The position numbers and the translations under genes are program-made. The notes below the pieces were generated by a model. The model saw only the letters and a list, made by a program, of their open reading frames with translations, did no database searches and was not told the DNA's origin. 64,000 nucleotides of DNA from Cupriavidus campinensis (lineage in GTDB: Bacteria; Pseudomonadota; Gammaproteobacteria; Burkholderiales; Burkholderiaceae): positions 287,862 to 351,861 of the forward strand of contig NZ_CAJPVH010000001.1 of assembly GCF_905397395.1 (NCBI RefSeq), written 5' to 3'. Positions 25,308 through 33,190 of the stretch are shown piece after piece. The stretch's first letter is position 1. Each line of letters starts with the position of its first letter.

Positions 25308-25651
25308 CCATCAAGCGTGAAGACCTGCCGCGCCTCGATGCCAGTGACGTCGAAACCGGCGAACCCCTCGCGCCGGTGCATCCGGGCGAGATCCTGCGCC
25401 AGGACTTCATGGCCCCGCATGGGCTCTCGGCCAATGCGCTGGCCATTGCCCTGCGCGTGCCGGCACCGCGCATCAATGACGTCGTGCGCGGGCGGCGCGC
25501 CATCTCGCCCGAAACCGCGTTGCGGCTCGCGCGTTATTTCGGCACGACGCCACAGTTCTGGGCCAATCTCCAGGCCGGGTACGACCTGCGCATCGCCCAG
25601 GAGAAGGCCGGCGAGAAGATCGACCGGGAAATCCAGCCGCTGACGGCATGA
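25304..25651 (+). CDS. higA: HigA-type antitoxin
   Basis: XRE-family antitoxin of 115 residues. PVHPGEILRQDFMAPHGLSA marks the HigA family. The helix-turn-helix runs ANALAIALRVPAPRINDVVRGRRAISPETALRLARYFGTTPQFW, and the protein ends with a helix (YDLRIAQEKAGEKIDREIQPL). It neutralises HigB and represses the operon. The N-terminal ~25 residues (MTIKREDLPRLDASDVETGE) are longer than in the smallest HigA proteins. It overlaps higB by four bases, which keeps synthesis of the two coupled. Confidence 0.94.
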   Translation: MTIKREDLPRLDASDVETGEPLAPVHPGEILRQDFMAPHGLSANALAIALRVPAPRINDVVRGRRAISPETALRLARYFGTTPQFWANLQAGYDLRIAQEKAGEKIDREIQPLTA

Positions 25652-25793
25652 TCCGTGCTTGCGATGCCGTGCAAAACCGTCCACCGGACGCACCATTACC
25701 TTGTGACGTAAGCGCCACCGCGCAGTGGTCCAGTCACATGCAGATGGTATGCTTTGACTTTTCAATACCCGCGCGCGTAGGGCGCGCACCCTG

Positions 25794-27107
25794 ATGGAAA
25801 TAGCCATATTACTGGCGCTCATTCTGCTTAACGGCCTGTTCGCCATGTCCGAAATCGCGCTCGTCACGGCCCGCAAGGCCCGGCTGCAGCGGCAGATTGA
25901 AAACGGCGACCGTGGCGCGATAGAGGCCGTCAAGCTCGGAGAGGACCCCACGCGGTTCCTGTCCACCGTCCAGATCGGCATTACCTCCATCGGCGTGCTG
26001 AACGGCGTGGTCGGGGAATCCACGCTGGCGGCGCCGCTCGGCGAATGGCTCGCAGGCCTGGGCCTGTCGCAGCCATCGGCCGGCTATACCGCCACGGCCA
26101 TCGTGGTGGCCGGACTGACCTATTTCTCTATTGTCCTGGGCGAACTGGTGCCCAAGCGGCTCGGCCAGCTGGCGCCGGAGGCCATCGCGCGCGCGGTGGC
26201 ACGCCCGATCTCGTTCCTTGCCACGGCATCCACGCCGTTCGTCAAGCTGCTGGGCGGCTCCACGCGCCTGGTGCTGCGGTTGCTCGGCGTCAAGACGGAT
26301 CGCGGCCCGGCCGTGACCGAAGAAGAGATCCACGCGCTGCTTGTGGAAGGCTCGGAGGCCGGTGTCATCGAGCGTCACGAGCACACGATGGTGCGCAACG
26401 TGTTCCGGCTCGATGATCGCCAGCTGGCCTCGCTGATGGTGCCGCGCGGCGATGTGGTCTATCTGGACGTTGGCCTTTCCGAGGAAGAGAACCTGCGCCG
26501 GATCGAGGAATCGGACCACTCGCGCTTTCCCGTGGTCCGGGGGGGGATGCACGACATTCTGGGCGTGGTCAGCGCGCGTCAGCTGCTGGCCCGCCGCCTG
26601 CGTGGCGAGCGTGCCGAGCTGACGGCGGTGCTCCAGCCGGCCGTGTTCGTGCCGGAGAGCGTCACCGGCATGGAGCTGCTCGAGAATTTCCGTGCGTCCG
26701 GCGGCCAGATCGCCTTCGTGATCGACGAATACGGCGAGGTGCTGGGTTTGGTCACGCTGCAGGACCTGATCGAGGCCATTACCGGCGAGTTCAAGCCCGA
26801 TGAGGCAGGTGGCGAGTGGGCCGTGCAGCGCGACGATGGCTCGTGGCTGCTGGACGGCATGATCCCGGTGCCGGAATTCAAGGACCGCCTGGGCCTGCGC
26901 GCCGTGCCCGAGGAAGACAAGGAGCGCTACCACACGCTGTCCGGCATGTTGCTCTTGCTGCTCGGCCGCCTGCCGCAGACCACCGACAGCGTGCAGTGGG
27001 GCGACTGGAAGTTCGAGATCATCGACATGGACGGCAAGCGCATCGACAAGGTGCTGGCCTCCCAGGTGCCGCCGGAGGAAGGCCCGGAGCCTGAAACCAC
27101 CGGCTGA
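25794..27107 (+). CDS. CNNM/HlyC-CorC family membrane protein (DUF21-CBS-CorC)
   Basis: Membrane protein of 437 residues. The DUF21/CNNM domain with four helices (residues ~1-190) contains LNGLFAMSEIAL and the GELVPKRLG motif. Two CBS domains follow (~205-330, with LMVPRGDVVYLDV, RFPVVRGGMHDILGVVSARQLL and FVIDEYGEVLGLVTLQDLIEAI), then a CorC/HlyC transporter-associated domain (SWLLDGMIPVPEFKDRLGL to the end). The family includes Mg2+ exporters and proteins historically called haemolysin; magnesium or cobalt transport is the likely role. ATG 25794 follows the higBA operon by 142 bases and is followed by a clear terminator. Confidence 0.92.
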   Translation: MEIAILLALILLNGLFAMSEIALVTARKARLQRQIENGDRGAIEAVKLGEDPTRFLSTVQIGITSIGVLNGVVGESTLAAPLGEWLAGLGLSQPSAGYTATAIVVAGLTYFSIVLGELVPKRLGQLAPEAIARAVARPISFLATASTPFVKLLGGSTRLVLRLLGVKTDRGPAVTEEEIHALLVEGSEAGVIERHEHTMVRNVFRLDDRQLASLMVPRGDVVYLDVGLSEEENLRRIEESDHSRFPVVRGGMHDILGVVSARQLLARRLRGERAELTAVLQPAVFVPESVTGMELLENFRASGGQIAFVIDEYGEVLGLVTLQDLIEAITGEFKPDEAGGEWAVQRDDGSWLLDGMIPVPEFKDRLGLRAVPEEDKERYHTLSGMLLLLLGRLPQTTDSVQWGDWKFEIIDMDGKRIDKVLASQVPPEEGPEPETTG

Positions 27108-27150
27108 CGGCCCCGCCTGGGCCCCGCCCGGTCCCACCCGGCCACCCACG

Positions 27151-27178
27151 AAACGGACGCTCATGCGTCCGTTTTTTA
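27151..27178 (+). terminator. Terminator of the CorC/HlyC-like gene
   Basis: Ten-base stem AAACGGACGC / GCGTCCGTTT with a TCAT loop, continued by TTTAT; 43 bases after the stop codon. Confidence 0.9.
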
Positions 27179-27482
27179 TGACCCGCGCCCTAACGCGTTT
27201 CCTGCTCAATGGTCAAGACGACATTTGTAGCGACATTGGATTCGTTGTGCGAAATCAAACATCGTTGTTACGCGCAGCGCACGTGTACATAGCCGTTCTC
27301 CTAGTTCTGCGTGGCTGCCGTATGATCTGCCTTGCAGCATCCGCAGTACTACGCAGTCGCTAAACAAAATCGAGCGGCGCCAACAGAGCGCCCCGAAAGA
27401 TGGAATGCATGAACGGGAACGCAAAACGGGTATCGCCCATGGCTGATGTCCGCCTCGGCCTCTACGGCGCCGCGAGTCACTG
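27179..27482. other. Leader region of the degenerate EAL gene
   Basis: About 300 bases, locally AT-richer around 27225-27300, which is likely the promoter of the EAL-like gene. It contains a possible 14-codon leader ORF at 27439-27483 whose TGA overlaps the downstream ATG (TGATG). No other feature is recognised. Confidence 0.35.
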
Positions 27483-28805
27483 ATGAGCGCGGGCACTCAC
27501 GACACGCCACCCGCCATGGACGGCAACCGCGCCGTCCAGCCGGCGGCGTTCATCGCCGCGCTGGACGAGCACCGCGCGCAGGTCGGCACGGCCCATCCGC
27601 TGGCCGTGCTGGTCATCCGCCTCGACCGCTTCCAGCATGCCTGCGACACCCTCGGCCCGGCGCGCGCCAACCGGCTGCGCGCGGAGATCAAGTCGCGGGT
27701 GGCCAGCCTCGCCACCATGCCGGCCGTGATGCAATGGCTGGGCCCGGCCGACCTCGGCGTTGCCTGCGTGCTCCCCGAAGGCACGGACGACCCCGGCTGC
27801 CTGAGCATGACGATTGCGGCCGTGCTGGGCCGGCCTTATCTGGTAGATGGTTTCGAATTGTTTCTGTCTTGCAGCATCGGCGCGGCGATGGATCACCCGG
27901 ACAGCGCCACCGAACGCAACCTGCAGCAGGCCTTCGACGCCATGCTGCAGATCAACCGGCGCGGCGGCGATGGCGTTGGCCGCGCCGACCTGCCCACGCC
28001 GCCGCGTATGGCGCCGCTGCTCGCCGCCCTGCCCCATGCCATCGCCCGTGGGGAACTGAGCCTGCATCTGCAACCCCGCGCCTTGCTTTCCACCGCCGAG
28101 ATCGTCGCCTACACCGTGCGGCTGCGCTGGCAGCACGCGGTGCTGGGCCGCATTGGACCACAGGATTTCCTGCCCGCCGCCGAGGCGCTGGGCATGATGG
28201 ATGAACTGGGGCAATGGATTCTCCAGCAACTGCTGCCCCTGATGCGGGCCACGGAGGCCGTGGCGCCAGTGCCCTTCACGCTGCTGGCGTCAAGCTCGCA
28301 GTTGCAGTCACCCGGCACCATCGACATGCTGCGGCGTGCCGTCGACGCCTATGGCGTCGGCCCGGGCCGGCTCTGCGTGGAAGTGCCGGTGAGCATCGTG
28401 CCGGACAGCCCGGAGACCGCCCGCAAGGCAGCGCTGCTGCATGACACCGGCATCGGCATGGCCCTCAGCGACTTCACTGATAATGCGGCAAGCCTGCGCG
28501 CGCTGGAAAGCACCCGGCCCGATGTGATCACGCTCGATGCGCGCCATCTGGGGCACGCGACCCGCAGCGGCGACATCGCCGCACACCTGCGCGCGGCATG
28601 CGTGCTGGCCCACGCGCATGGCGTGCCGGTCTGTGCCAAGGGCGTGGAGACGCGCGTCCAGCTGGAGGCCGTGCGCGCCTGGGGTTGCGACAGCGTCCAG
28701 GGCTACCTGCTGGCGCAGCCGTTCCCTGCGCACTGGCTGGCACAGACCCACGCGGCCATCGTGAACCGCGCGCGGCAACTCCTCGGCCCCAGCCTGAGAC
28801 CCTGA
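27483..28805 (+). CDS. Degenerate GGDEF-like/EAL-domain protein, probably catalytically inactive
   Basis: Protein of 440 residues. The N-terminal ~170 residues look like a worn GGDEF fold (LAVLVIRLDRFQHACDTLG, FLSCSIGAAM, QQAFDAMLQI) with no GGDEF motif. Residues ~185-430 follow the EAL phosphodiesterase fold: LSLHLQPRALLS, VRLRWQH, FLPAAEALGMM, VCAKGVETRVQLEAVRAWGCDSVQGYLLAQPFP. Key catalytic residues are changed: the EAL triplet is YTV, the usual DDFG is SDFTDN, the KxD segment is TLDARH and AEGVE is AKGVE. It is therefore unlikely to hydrolyse c-di-GMP and more likely binds a partner or ligand. No membrane segment is seen. It is transcribed alone, with a possible coupled leader ORF upstream. 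Confidence 0.85.
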   Translation: MSAGTHDTPPAMDGNRAVQPAAFIAALDEHRAQVGTAHPLAVLVIRLDRFQHACDTLGPARANRLRAEIKSRVASLATMPAVMQWLGPADLGVACVLPEGTDDPGCLSMTIAAVLGRPYLVDGFELFLSCSIGAAMDHPDSATERNLQQAFDAMLQINRRGGDGVGRADLPTPPRMAPLLAALPHAIARGELSLHLQPRALLSTAEIVAYTVRLRWQHAVLGRIGPQDFLPAAEALGMMDELGQWILQQLLPLMRATEAVAPVPFTLLASSSQLQSPGTIDMLRRAVDAYGVGPGRLCVEVPVSIVPDSPETARKAALLHDTGIGMALSDFTDNAASLRALESTRPDVITLDARHLGHATRSGDIAAHLRAACVLAHAHGVPVCAKGVETRVQLEAVRAWGCDSVQGYLLAQPFPAHWLAQTHAAIVNRARQLLGPSLRP

Positions 28806-28824
28806 TCGCGGACAGCGCCGATGG

Positions 28825-28872
28825 CCCGTTTGTCAGCCCCTTTGTCAGCCTCTTTGTCAGCCCGTTTGTCAG
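28825..28872. repeat. Four tandem 12-bp repeats upstream of the entericidin-like gene
   Basis: Four head-to-tail units with an invariant TTTGTCAG core preceded by CCCG, CCCC, CCTC and CCCG. The array ends 20 bases before a sigma-54-like -24 box. The 12-bp period is close to one helical turn, which would put copies of a protein on nearly the same face of the DNA. Confidence 0.85.
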
Positions 28873-28891
28873 CGTTTTCCTACTTACAAAT

Positions 28892-28907
28892 TGGCACACA
28901 TCCTGCA
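28892..28907 (+). promoter_or_regulatory. Candidate sigma-54 promoter of the entericidin-like gene
   Basis: TGGCAC-ACATC-CTGCA has the invariant GG and GC ten bases apart and differs from the -24/-12 consensus mainly at one T. The predicted start is about 50 bases before the GTG codon. No good sigma-70 pair was found here: TAGAAT at 28930 lacks a -35 partner. Confidence 0.5.
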
Positions 28908-28970
28908 TCGGGATCGGTGGGGGCGACGGTAGAATGTGCCCACTTCTCACTATCCCTAAAGGAGCCACTC

Positions 28971-29102
28971 GTGAAAAAAGGATGGATCTGGTGCGTACTG
29001 TGTGCCACCCTGCTGGCAGGTTGCAACACCATGGCCGGCGTCGGCCAGGACGTGCAGAAGGGCGGTCAGAAACTCGAAAACTCCGCTGAAAAGGCGAAGT
29101 AA
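28971..29102 (+). CDS. ecnA: Entericidin A/B-family small lipoprotein
   Basis: Lipoprotein of 43 residues: MKKGWIWCVLCATLLAGCNT with lipobox LLAG-Cys18, then MAGVGQDVQKGGQKLENSAE-KAK, the classic entericidin tail (G.G.D....G..I..AA) folding as an amphipathic helix. The start is a GTG; a strong AAAGGAG lies seven bases upstream. Entericidins are envelope lipoproteins that form an antidote/toxin pair in E. coli; single copies like this are widespread and their role is unclear. It lies downstream of a tandem-repeat array and a sigma-54-like promoter and is followed by a bidirectional terminator. Confidence 0.93.
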   Translation: MKKGWIWCVLCATLLAGCNTMAGVGQDVQKGGQKLENSAEKAK

Positions 29103-29155
29103 CGCTCTCCGGCGCTCTGCCGCCGGGGCGCCGTAGCTGGCGCCTCGAGGGCCAA

Positions 29156-29197
29156 AAAAAGCCGGCCGGGAATGAATTCCCGGCCGGCTTTGTATTT
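29156..29197. terminator. Bidirectional terminator between ecnA-like gene and eda
   Basis: AAAGCCGGCCGGGAAT pairs with ATTCCCGGCCGGCTTT over a tiny loop centred on GAATTC-like sequence. T tracts are present on both strands (TTTGTATTTTTT on plus, TTTTTTT on minus). Confidence 0.9.
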
Positions 29198-29227
29198 TTT
29201 ACTCCCCGCTTTCCAGCGACCGGGCGA

Positions 29228-29869
29228 TCAGCCCTTGCAGAGCCGCGCGGCTTCCTCGGCAAGCTTGCGGATGCGGCCCCAGTCCTTGGCGGCCACGGCG
29301 TCCTTCGGCACGACCCACGAGCCGCCCACGCACACCACGTTCGGCAGGGCCAGGTAGTGCTGGGCCTTGACGATGTCGATGCCGCCGGTCGGGCAGAACT
29401 TCAGCTGCGCCAGCGGTCCGTACAGCGACTTCAGCATCGGCACGCCGCCGGCCGCCTCGGCCGGGAAGAACTTCAGGAAGGTGAAACCGGATTCCAGCGC
29501 CGCCATGGCCTCGCTGGCGGTGGCCACGCCCGGCAACAGCGTGATGCCCGCGCCCTGCGCGCCATCGGCCAGCTTTTGTGTCAGGCCGGGCGATACCGCG
29601 AACTGGGCGCCGGCGTCGCGCACGGCGTGAAGCTGCTCCACGGTCAGCACCGTACCGGCGCCCACCACGGCCTGCGGCAGCGCCTTGGCCACGGCCTGGA
29701 TGGCCTCCAGCGCCACCGGCGTGCGCAGCGTGATCTCCAGCAGCGGCAGGCCACCAGCGACCAGCGCCTCGCTGACGTGCAGGGCGTCGTCCACCGAGTG
29801 GTATTCCAGCACCGGAATCACCGGCACATTGACAAGTCGTTCTAGCAGCGGGGAAGGTTGATTTGGCAT
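29228..29869 (-). CDS. eda: 2-dehydro-3-deoxy-phosphogluconate (KDPG) aldolase
   Basis: Class I aldolase splitting KDPG to pyruvate and glyceraldehyde 3-phosphate; 213 residues, normal length. TIM-barrel motifs present are PVIPVLEYHSVDDA, Glu45 in LLEITLRT, VVGAGTVLT, VSPGL, LLPGVATASE and the Schiff-base Lys133 in FLKFFPAE. PTGGI and GGSWVVP form the phosphate site. I chose ATG 29869 (MPNQPSPLLE); the frame opens further to a TTG at 29893. It is last in the operon DSD-like deaminase, kdgK, eda, 59 bases after kdgK, so it finishes conversion of KDG made by the upstream enzyme. Confidence 0.95.
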   Translation of the reverse strand: MPNQPSPLLERLVNVPVIPVLEYHSVDDALHVSEALVAGGLPLLEITLRTPVALEAIQAVAKALPQAVVGAGTVLTVEQLHAVRDAGAQFAVSPGLTQKLADGAQGAGITLLPGVATASEAMAALESGFTFLKFFPAEAAGGVPMLKSLYGPLAQLKFCPTGGIDIVKAQHYLALPNVVCVGGSWVVPKDAVAAKDWGRIRKLAEEAARLCKG

Positions 29870-29928
29870 GACAGTCCCGATGTTGGGTGGCAAATATTGA
29901 GGGGCAGAACACGCCCGTCTGGTTCCAG

Positions 29929-30864
29929 TCAGGCAATCACCGACACGGATTGCTCCAGGCGCGCCTGTACGGTCTCGGCGCTCGGGATCGGCGCGACCGC
30001 GCCATAGCCCGTGGTAGACAGCGCCGCCGCCACATTGGCGTAGCGTGCGGCGTCGAACGGATCGGCGCCCACAGCCAGCCGGGCGATGAAGCTGCCGCCG
30101 AAGCAGTCGCCGGCGCCGGTCGCGTCGAGCGGCCGCACCGGGTACGGCGGCACCAGCGAGCGCGCCTCGGGCGTGGCCACGTAGCTGCCCTCCTCGCCCA
30201 GCTTCAGCGCCACGAGGCTGATGCCGCAGCCGAGCAGGTAATCGACGATGGCGTCGCGGTCATCGAGCCCCGTGAGCACGGTGATGTCGTCCCAGCTCGG
30301 CAGGCAGACGTCGGTCAGCGAAAACGCCTCGCGCATGATGCCGCGCGCGCGGGCCAGCGACCACAGCCGCAGCCGCAGGTTGGTATCGAGCGACACCTGC
30401 GTGCCGCCCTTGCGCGCGTGCTCCATCGCGGCCAGCCCGGCGTCACAGGCGCTGGTGCTGATGGCCAGGCTGATGCCGGACAGGTGCAGGAAGCGCGCCT
30501 GGGCAATTGCCGCCAGCGGCAGCTGGTCATGGTGATAGCGGCTCGCGGCCGAGCCCTCGCGCAGGTAGTCGAAACGATGGCCGTGGCTGTCGTGCGAAAC
30601 GAAGTACACGCCCGTGGGCGCCGCCGCGTTCACGCTGACATGGCGGGTATCCACGCGCTCCGTGGTCCACAGTGCCAGCAGGCGCTCGCCAAAGCTATCG
30701 GCGCCCACCGCGCTGATGTAGCCGGTGGTGGCGCCCTGCCGTGCGGCGGCGATGCAGAAGTTCGAGGTATCGCCGCCGAAGCCTTGCAGGTAGCGGCTGG
30801 CGTCGTCAGGCTGCTGGTTGAATTCGACCAGCGGCTCGCCGTAGGCAAGAATATCGATGCTCAT
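29929..30864 (-). CDS. kdgK: 2-dehydro-3-deoxygluconokinase (KDG kinase), PfkB family
   Basis: Phosphorylates 2-keto-3-deoxygluconate to KDPG. The 311-residue PfkB/ribokinase-family protein starts MSIDILAYGEPLVEFNQ. It has YLQGFGGDTSNFCIAAARQG (substrate site, typical of KDG kinases), VSLDTNLRLRLW, and the catalytic C-terminal motif LDATGAGDCFGGSF with the base Asp. GGGAG lies before ATG 30864. It begins 14 bases after the deaminase-like gene ends and is followed by eda, giving a complete KDG to pyruvate branch. Regulation is probably shared through the divergent RpiR regulator region. Confidence 0.93.
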   Translation of the reverse strand: MSIDILAYGEPLVEFNQQPDDASRYLQGFGGDTSNFCIAAARQGATTGYISAVGADSFGERLLALWTTERVDTRHVSVNAAAPTGVYFVSHDSHGHRFDYLREGSAASRYHHDQLPLAAIAQARFLHLSGISLAISTSACDAGLAAMEHARKGGTQVSLDTNLRLRLWSLARARGIMREAFSLTDVCLPSWDDITVLTGLDDRDAIVDYLLGCGISLVALKLGEEGSYVATPEARSLVPPYPVRPLDATGAGDCFGGSFIARLAVGADPFDAARYANVAAALSTTGYGAVAPIPSAETVQARLEQSVSVIA

Positions 30865-30878
30865 GTCGCAGGTCTCCC

Positions 30879-32159
30879 TCAGAAGAACGTCTGCACGATG
30901 TCGATGACGCGCAACTGGCCGTCCAGCACGGGGATGTGCCGCCACTTGTCGAACGTCAGGCAGGGATGCGAGATGTCGAAGGCAATCATATCCCCGACGC
31001 GCACATCGTCGCCAGCCTCGATCTGCAAATAGGCGTGCTGGTCCATCATGCCGGTGACCTGCCAGTGCGCCGGGGTGTCCACCGGGGCGTCCGCGCCGGG
31101 CCGGTACAGCCGCGCGGGTATCGGCATGCCGGCGTCGAACGCGGCGTCACGCTTGCCCATGCCGATGATCGCGCGCGTCGGCTCGGGAATCGACTGCACA
31201 TAAGCCCACAGCTGCAGCGCGGGCAGCAGCCCCTCGCGCATCTGTTGCGCCACGGGGTTGTTGGCCAGGATGCGGGTCTGCGCGGCGCGGTAGATGCCCA
31301 CGTCGTGGGTCAGGTAGCAGCCGGGGCGCAGCACGATGTCGATGGGGGCGCCGATATCGGTGCGCGAGAACTCCTCGGCCACCACGTCATACCAGGCCGA
31401 GCCGGCGCCAGACATGACCACCGGGCTGCGGCTGAAGCGGCCTTCGGCGGCCAGCTGGCGCGTCACGGCCACGGTGCGCTGCAGGAAGGCGCGGATGTCG
31501 GCCTCGTGCTGGAGCACGCCTTCGTAGACTTCCACGCCGGCCAGGGAGAGCGCATCGGGCCAGCGCGCCAGCGCGTCCATCACGGCCTGCTGCTGGGCGG
31601 CGTCACGCACGCCGGTACGGCCGCCCTCCACGCCCAGTTCCACCAATACCTGGAGCTTCTGGCCACGCGCGCGGAAGAACGCGCCTAGCTGATCGACGAG
31701 ATCTGCCGAATCGACGAGCGAGAAGAATTCGAAGGACGGATCGCGCAGCAGGTCTGCCACGATCTCCATATTGCGGCGGCCGACCAGCTGGTTGGCCATC
31801 AGCACGCGTTTCACGCCATGCGCAGCGGCGGCGGCGGTCTGGTGGGCGGTAGCCAGGGTGATGCCCCAGGCACCTTCCAGCAACTGCCGCGCAAACAGCT
31901 TGGGCGCCATGGTGGTCTTGCCATGGGGCGCCAACTGCACGCCATATTCACCCATGAAGCGGCGCATCCACGTGAGGTTGTGCGCAAGACGTTCCTCATA
32001 GAGCACAGCGGCCGGCAGGCTGAGGTCCTCGGACAACAGGTTCCAGCCCACCTGGCCCGCATTTTCCGGGGCCAGCGGCGTGTCCATCCGGCCCAGCGCC
32101 TTGTTCAGCGGATCGATGATCCCGGCTTGGTATTCCCCCTGATACTTTGTCTCACGCAT
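30879..32159 (-). CDS. D-serine-dehydratase/amino-acid-deaminase-like PLP enzyme; candidate D-glucosaminate dehydratase
   Basis: Fold-type III PLP enzyme of 426 residues (alanine racemase-like barrel plus a D-serine-dehydratase-like C-terminal domain). The PLP lysine is Lys81 in APHGKTTMAPKL. RVLMANQLVGRRN, LVELGVEGGRTGVR and MSGAGSAWYDVV follow the family. His398-Pro-Cys400 near the C-terminus (DISHPCLTFDKW) matches the zinc-binding His-X-Cys of eukaryotic-type D-serine dehydratases. The family removes the beta-hydroxyl of D-3-hydroxy amino acids via an enamine. Because kdgK and eda follow in the same operon, I infer D-glucosaminate as substrate with KDG as product. D-serine or D-threonine dehydration remains possible. 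ATG 32159 chosen. Confidence 0.88.
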   Translation of the reverse strand: MRETKYQGEYQAGIIDPLNKALGRMDTPLAPENAGQVGWNLLSEDLSLPAAVLYEERLAHNLTWMRRFMGEYGVQLAPHGKTTMAPKLFARQLLEGAWGITLATAHQTAAAAAHGVKRVLMANQLVGRRNMEIVADLLRDPSFEFFSLVDSADLVDQLGAFFRARGQKLQVLVELGVEGGRTGVRDAAQQQAVMDALARWPDALSLAGVEVYEGVLQHEADIRAFLQRTVAVTRQLAAEGRFSRSPVVMSGAGSAWYDVVAEEFSRTDIGAPIDIVLRPGCYLTHDVGIYRAAQTRILANNPVAQQMREGLLPALQLWAYVQSIPEPTRAIIGMGKRDAAFDAGMPIPARLYRPGADAPVDTPAHWQVTGMMDQHAYLQIEAGDDVRVGDMIAFDISHPCLTFDKWRHIPVLDGQLRVIDIVQTFF

Positions 32160-32204
32160 GCTGTCATCGCCCCGCAAAAATTCTGATTGACGTAATCATA
32201 GCCT

Positions 32205-32222
32205 TGAAACTACGATATTTCA
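32205..32222. promoter_or_regulatory. Candidate RpiR operator between the divergent operons
   Basis: TGAAA-CTACGATA-TTTCA is an inverted repeat with an 8-base spacer. It lies near the middle of the 126-base gap between the deaminase and rpiR starts. A minus-strand TATGAT (32200-32195) lies next to it. RpiR-family operators often have this kind of arm; assignment to this regulator is inference. Confidence 0.45.
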
Positions 32223-32285
32223 TCCTTGTTATAAAGTAACATGCGTCGCCCGGCACCCCTGCCAGGCGGCGCCCATCCGCCCGCC

Positions 32286-33188
32286 ATGACCGCGCCTTTC
32301 GACATCCTGACCCGCATTGCCGAACGCGGCCCCGCGCTGCGTCTGGCCGAGCAGAAGGTGGCCCAGGTGATCCTGGAAGACCTGGCCGGCGCGGCGGCGG
32401 CCAGCATCAATGAACTGGCGCGCAAGGCGGCGGTGAGCGAGGCCAGTGTCACGCGCTTCGCCAAGGCCATCGGCTGCCGCGATGTGCGCGACCTGAAGCT
32501 GCGGCTGGCCCAGGCCACCGCCGTGGGCTCGCGCTTCCTGCAGCCGGTGCCGCTGGCGGAGCCCGGCACGCCGGCGTCGCTGGCGGAGAGCATTCACGCC
32601 GATGTCATCAACACGCTGGAGGTCAATCGCAAACTGATCGACCCGGAACGCATTGGCATTGCCGCACGGCTGTTGCTGGACGCGCGCATGGTCTACGCTT
32701 TTGGCATGGGTGGCGGCTCGACCTTCATGGCCGACGAGGCGCGCTACCGGCTGGCGCGGCTCGGGCACCCCGTGGCCAGCTATCAGGACGCGGTCCTCCA
32801 GAAAATGGTGGCGGCCACGCTGACGCGCGACGACGTAATCCTGGCCTTCTCCGCCAGCGGCAACATGCCCGAGATGCTGGCCAGTTGCGACATTGCGCGC
32901 GAGTACGGCGCCCGCCTGATCGCCGTGACGGCACTCGGCTCGCCGCTGGCGGCGCGTGCCGATGTGCTGCTGCCCGTGCGCTCGCTGGAGACGGATTTCA
33001 TCTTCAAGCCTTCGGCCTCGCGCTACGCAATGCTGCTAGTGCTCGACGTGCTCGCCACGCGCCTGGCCCTGCTGACGCAGGAACAGAGCGCCGAGAAGCT
33101 GCGCCGCCTCAAATACGTGCTCGACGCCCATCGCGGCGTGAGCCAGGACAGCGACGGGCCGGACAGCCGCCAGCCGCTGGGAGACTGA
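32286..33188 (+). CDS. RpiR-family transcriptional regulator with SIS domain
   Basis: Regulator of 300 residues. The N-terminal HTH_6 domain has LAEQKVAQVILED, SINELARKAAVSEASVTRFAKAIGC (~residues 35-70). The C-terminal SIS domain (~125-265) binds phosphosugars, with VYAFGMGGGSTFMADEARYR and VILAFSASGNMPEMLASCDIA. It probably senses KDPG, KDG or an amino-sugar acid and controls both this operon and the divergent deaminase-kdgK-eda operon. I chose ATG 32286 (MTAPFDILTRI), where family similarity starts; an ATG at 32241 adds 15 residues. The D-aminoacylase gene starts two bases after its stop. It resembles HexR-type regulators. Confidence 0.93.
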   Translation: MTAPFDILTRIAERGPALRLAEQKVAQVILEDLAGAAAASINELARKAAVSEASVTRFAKAIGCRDVRDLKLRLAQATAVGSRFLQPVPLAEPGTPASLAESIHADVINTLEVNRKLIDPERIGIAARLLLDARMVYAFGMGGGSTFMADEARYRLARLGHPVASYQDAVLQKMVAATLTRDDVILAFSASGNMPEMLASCDIAREYGARLIAVTALGSPLAARADVLLPVRSLETDFIFKPSASRYAMLLVLDVLATRLALLTQEQSAEKLRRLKYVLDAHRGVSQDSDGPDSRQPLGD

Positions 33189-33190
33189 CC

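Noticed and set aside
32241..32285. Upstream ATG extension of the RpiR regulator
   Set aside because: Adds 15 low-complexity residues (Arg/Pro-rich) without family similarity and with no Shine-Dalgarno sequence; kept only as an alternative.
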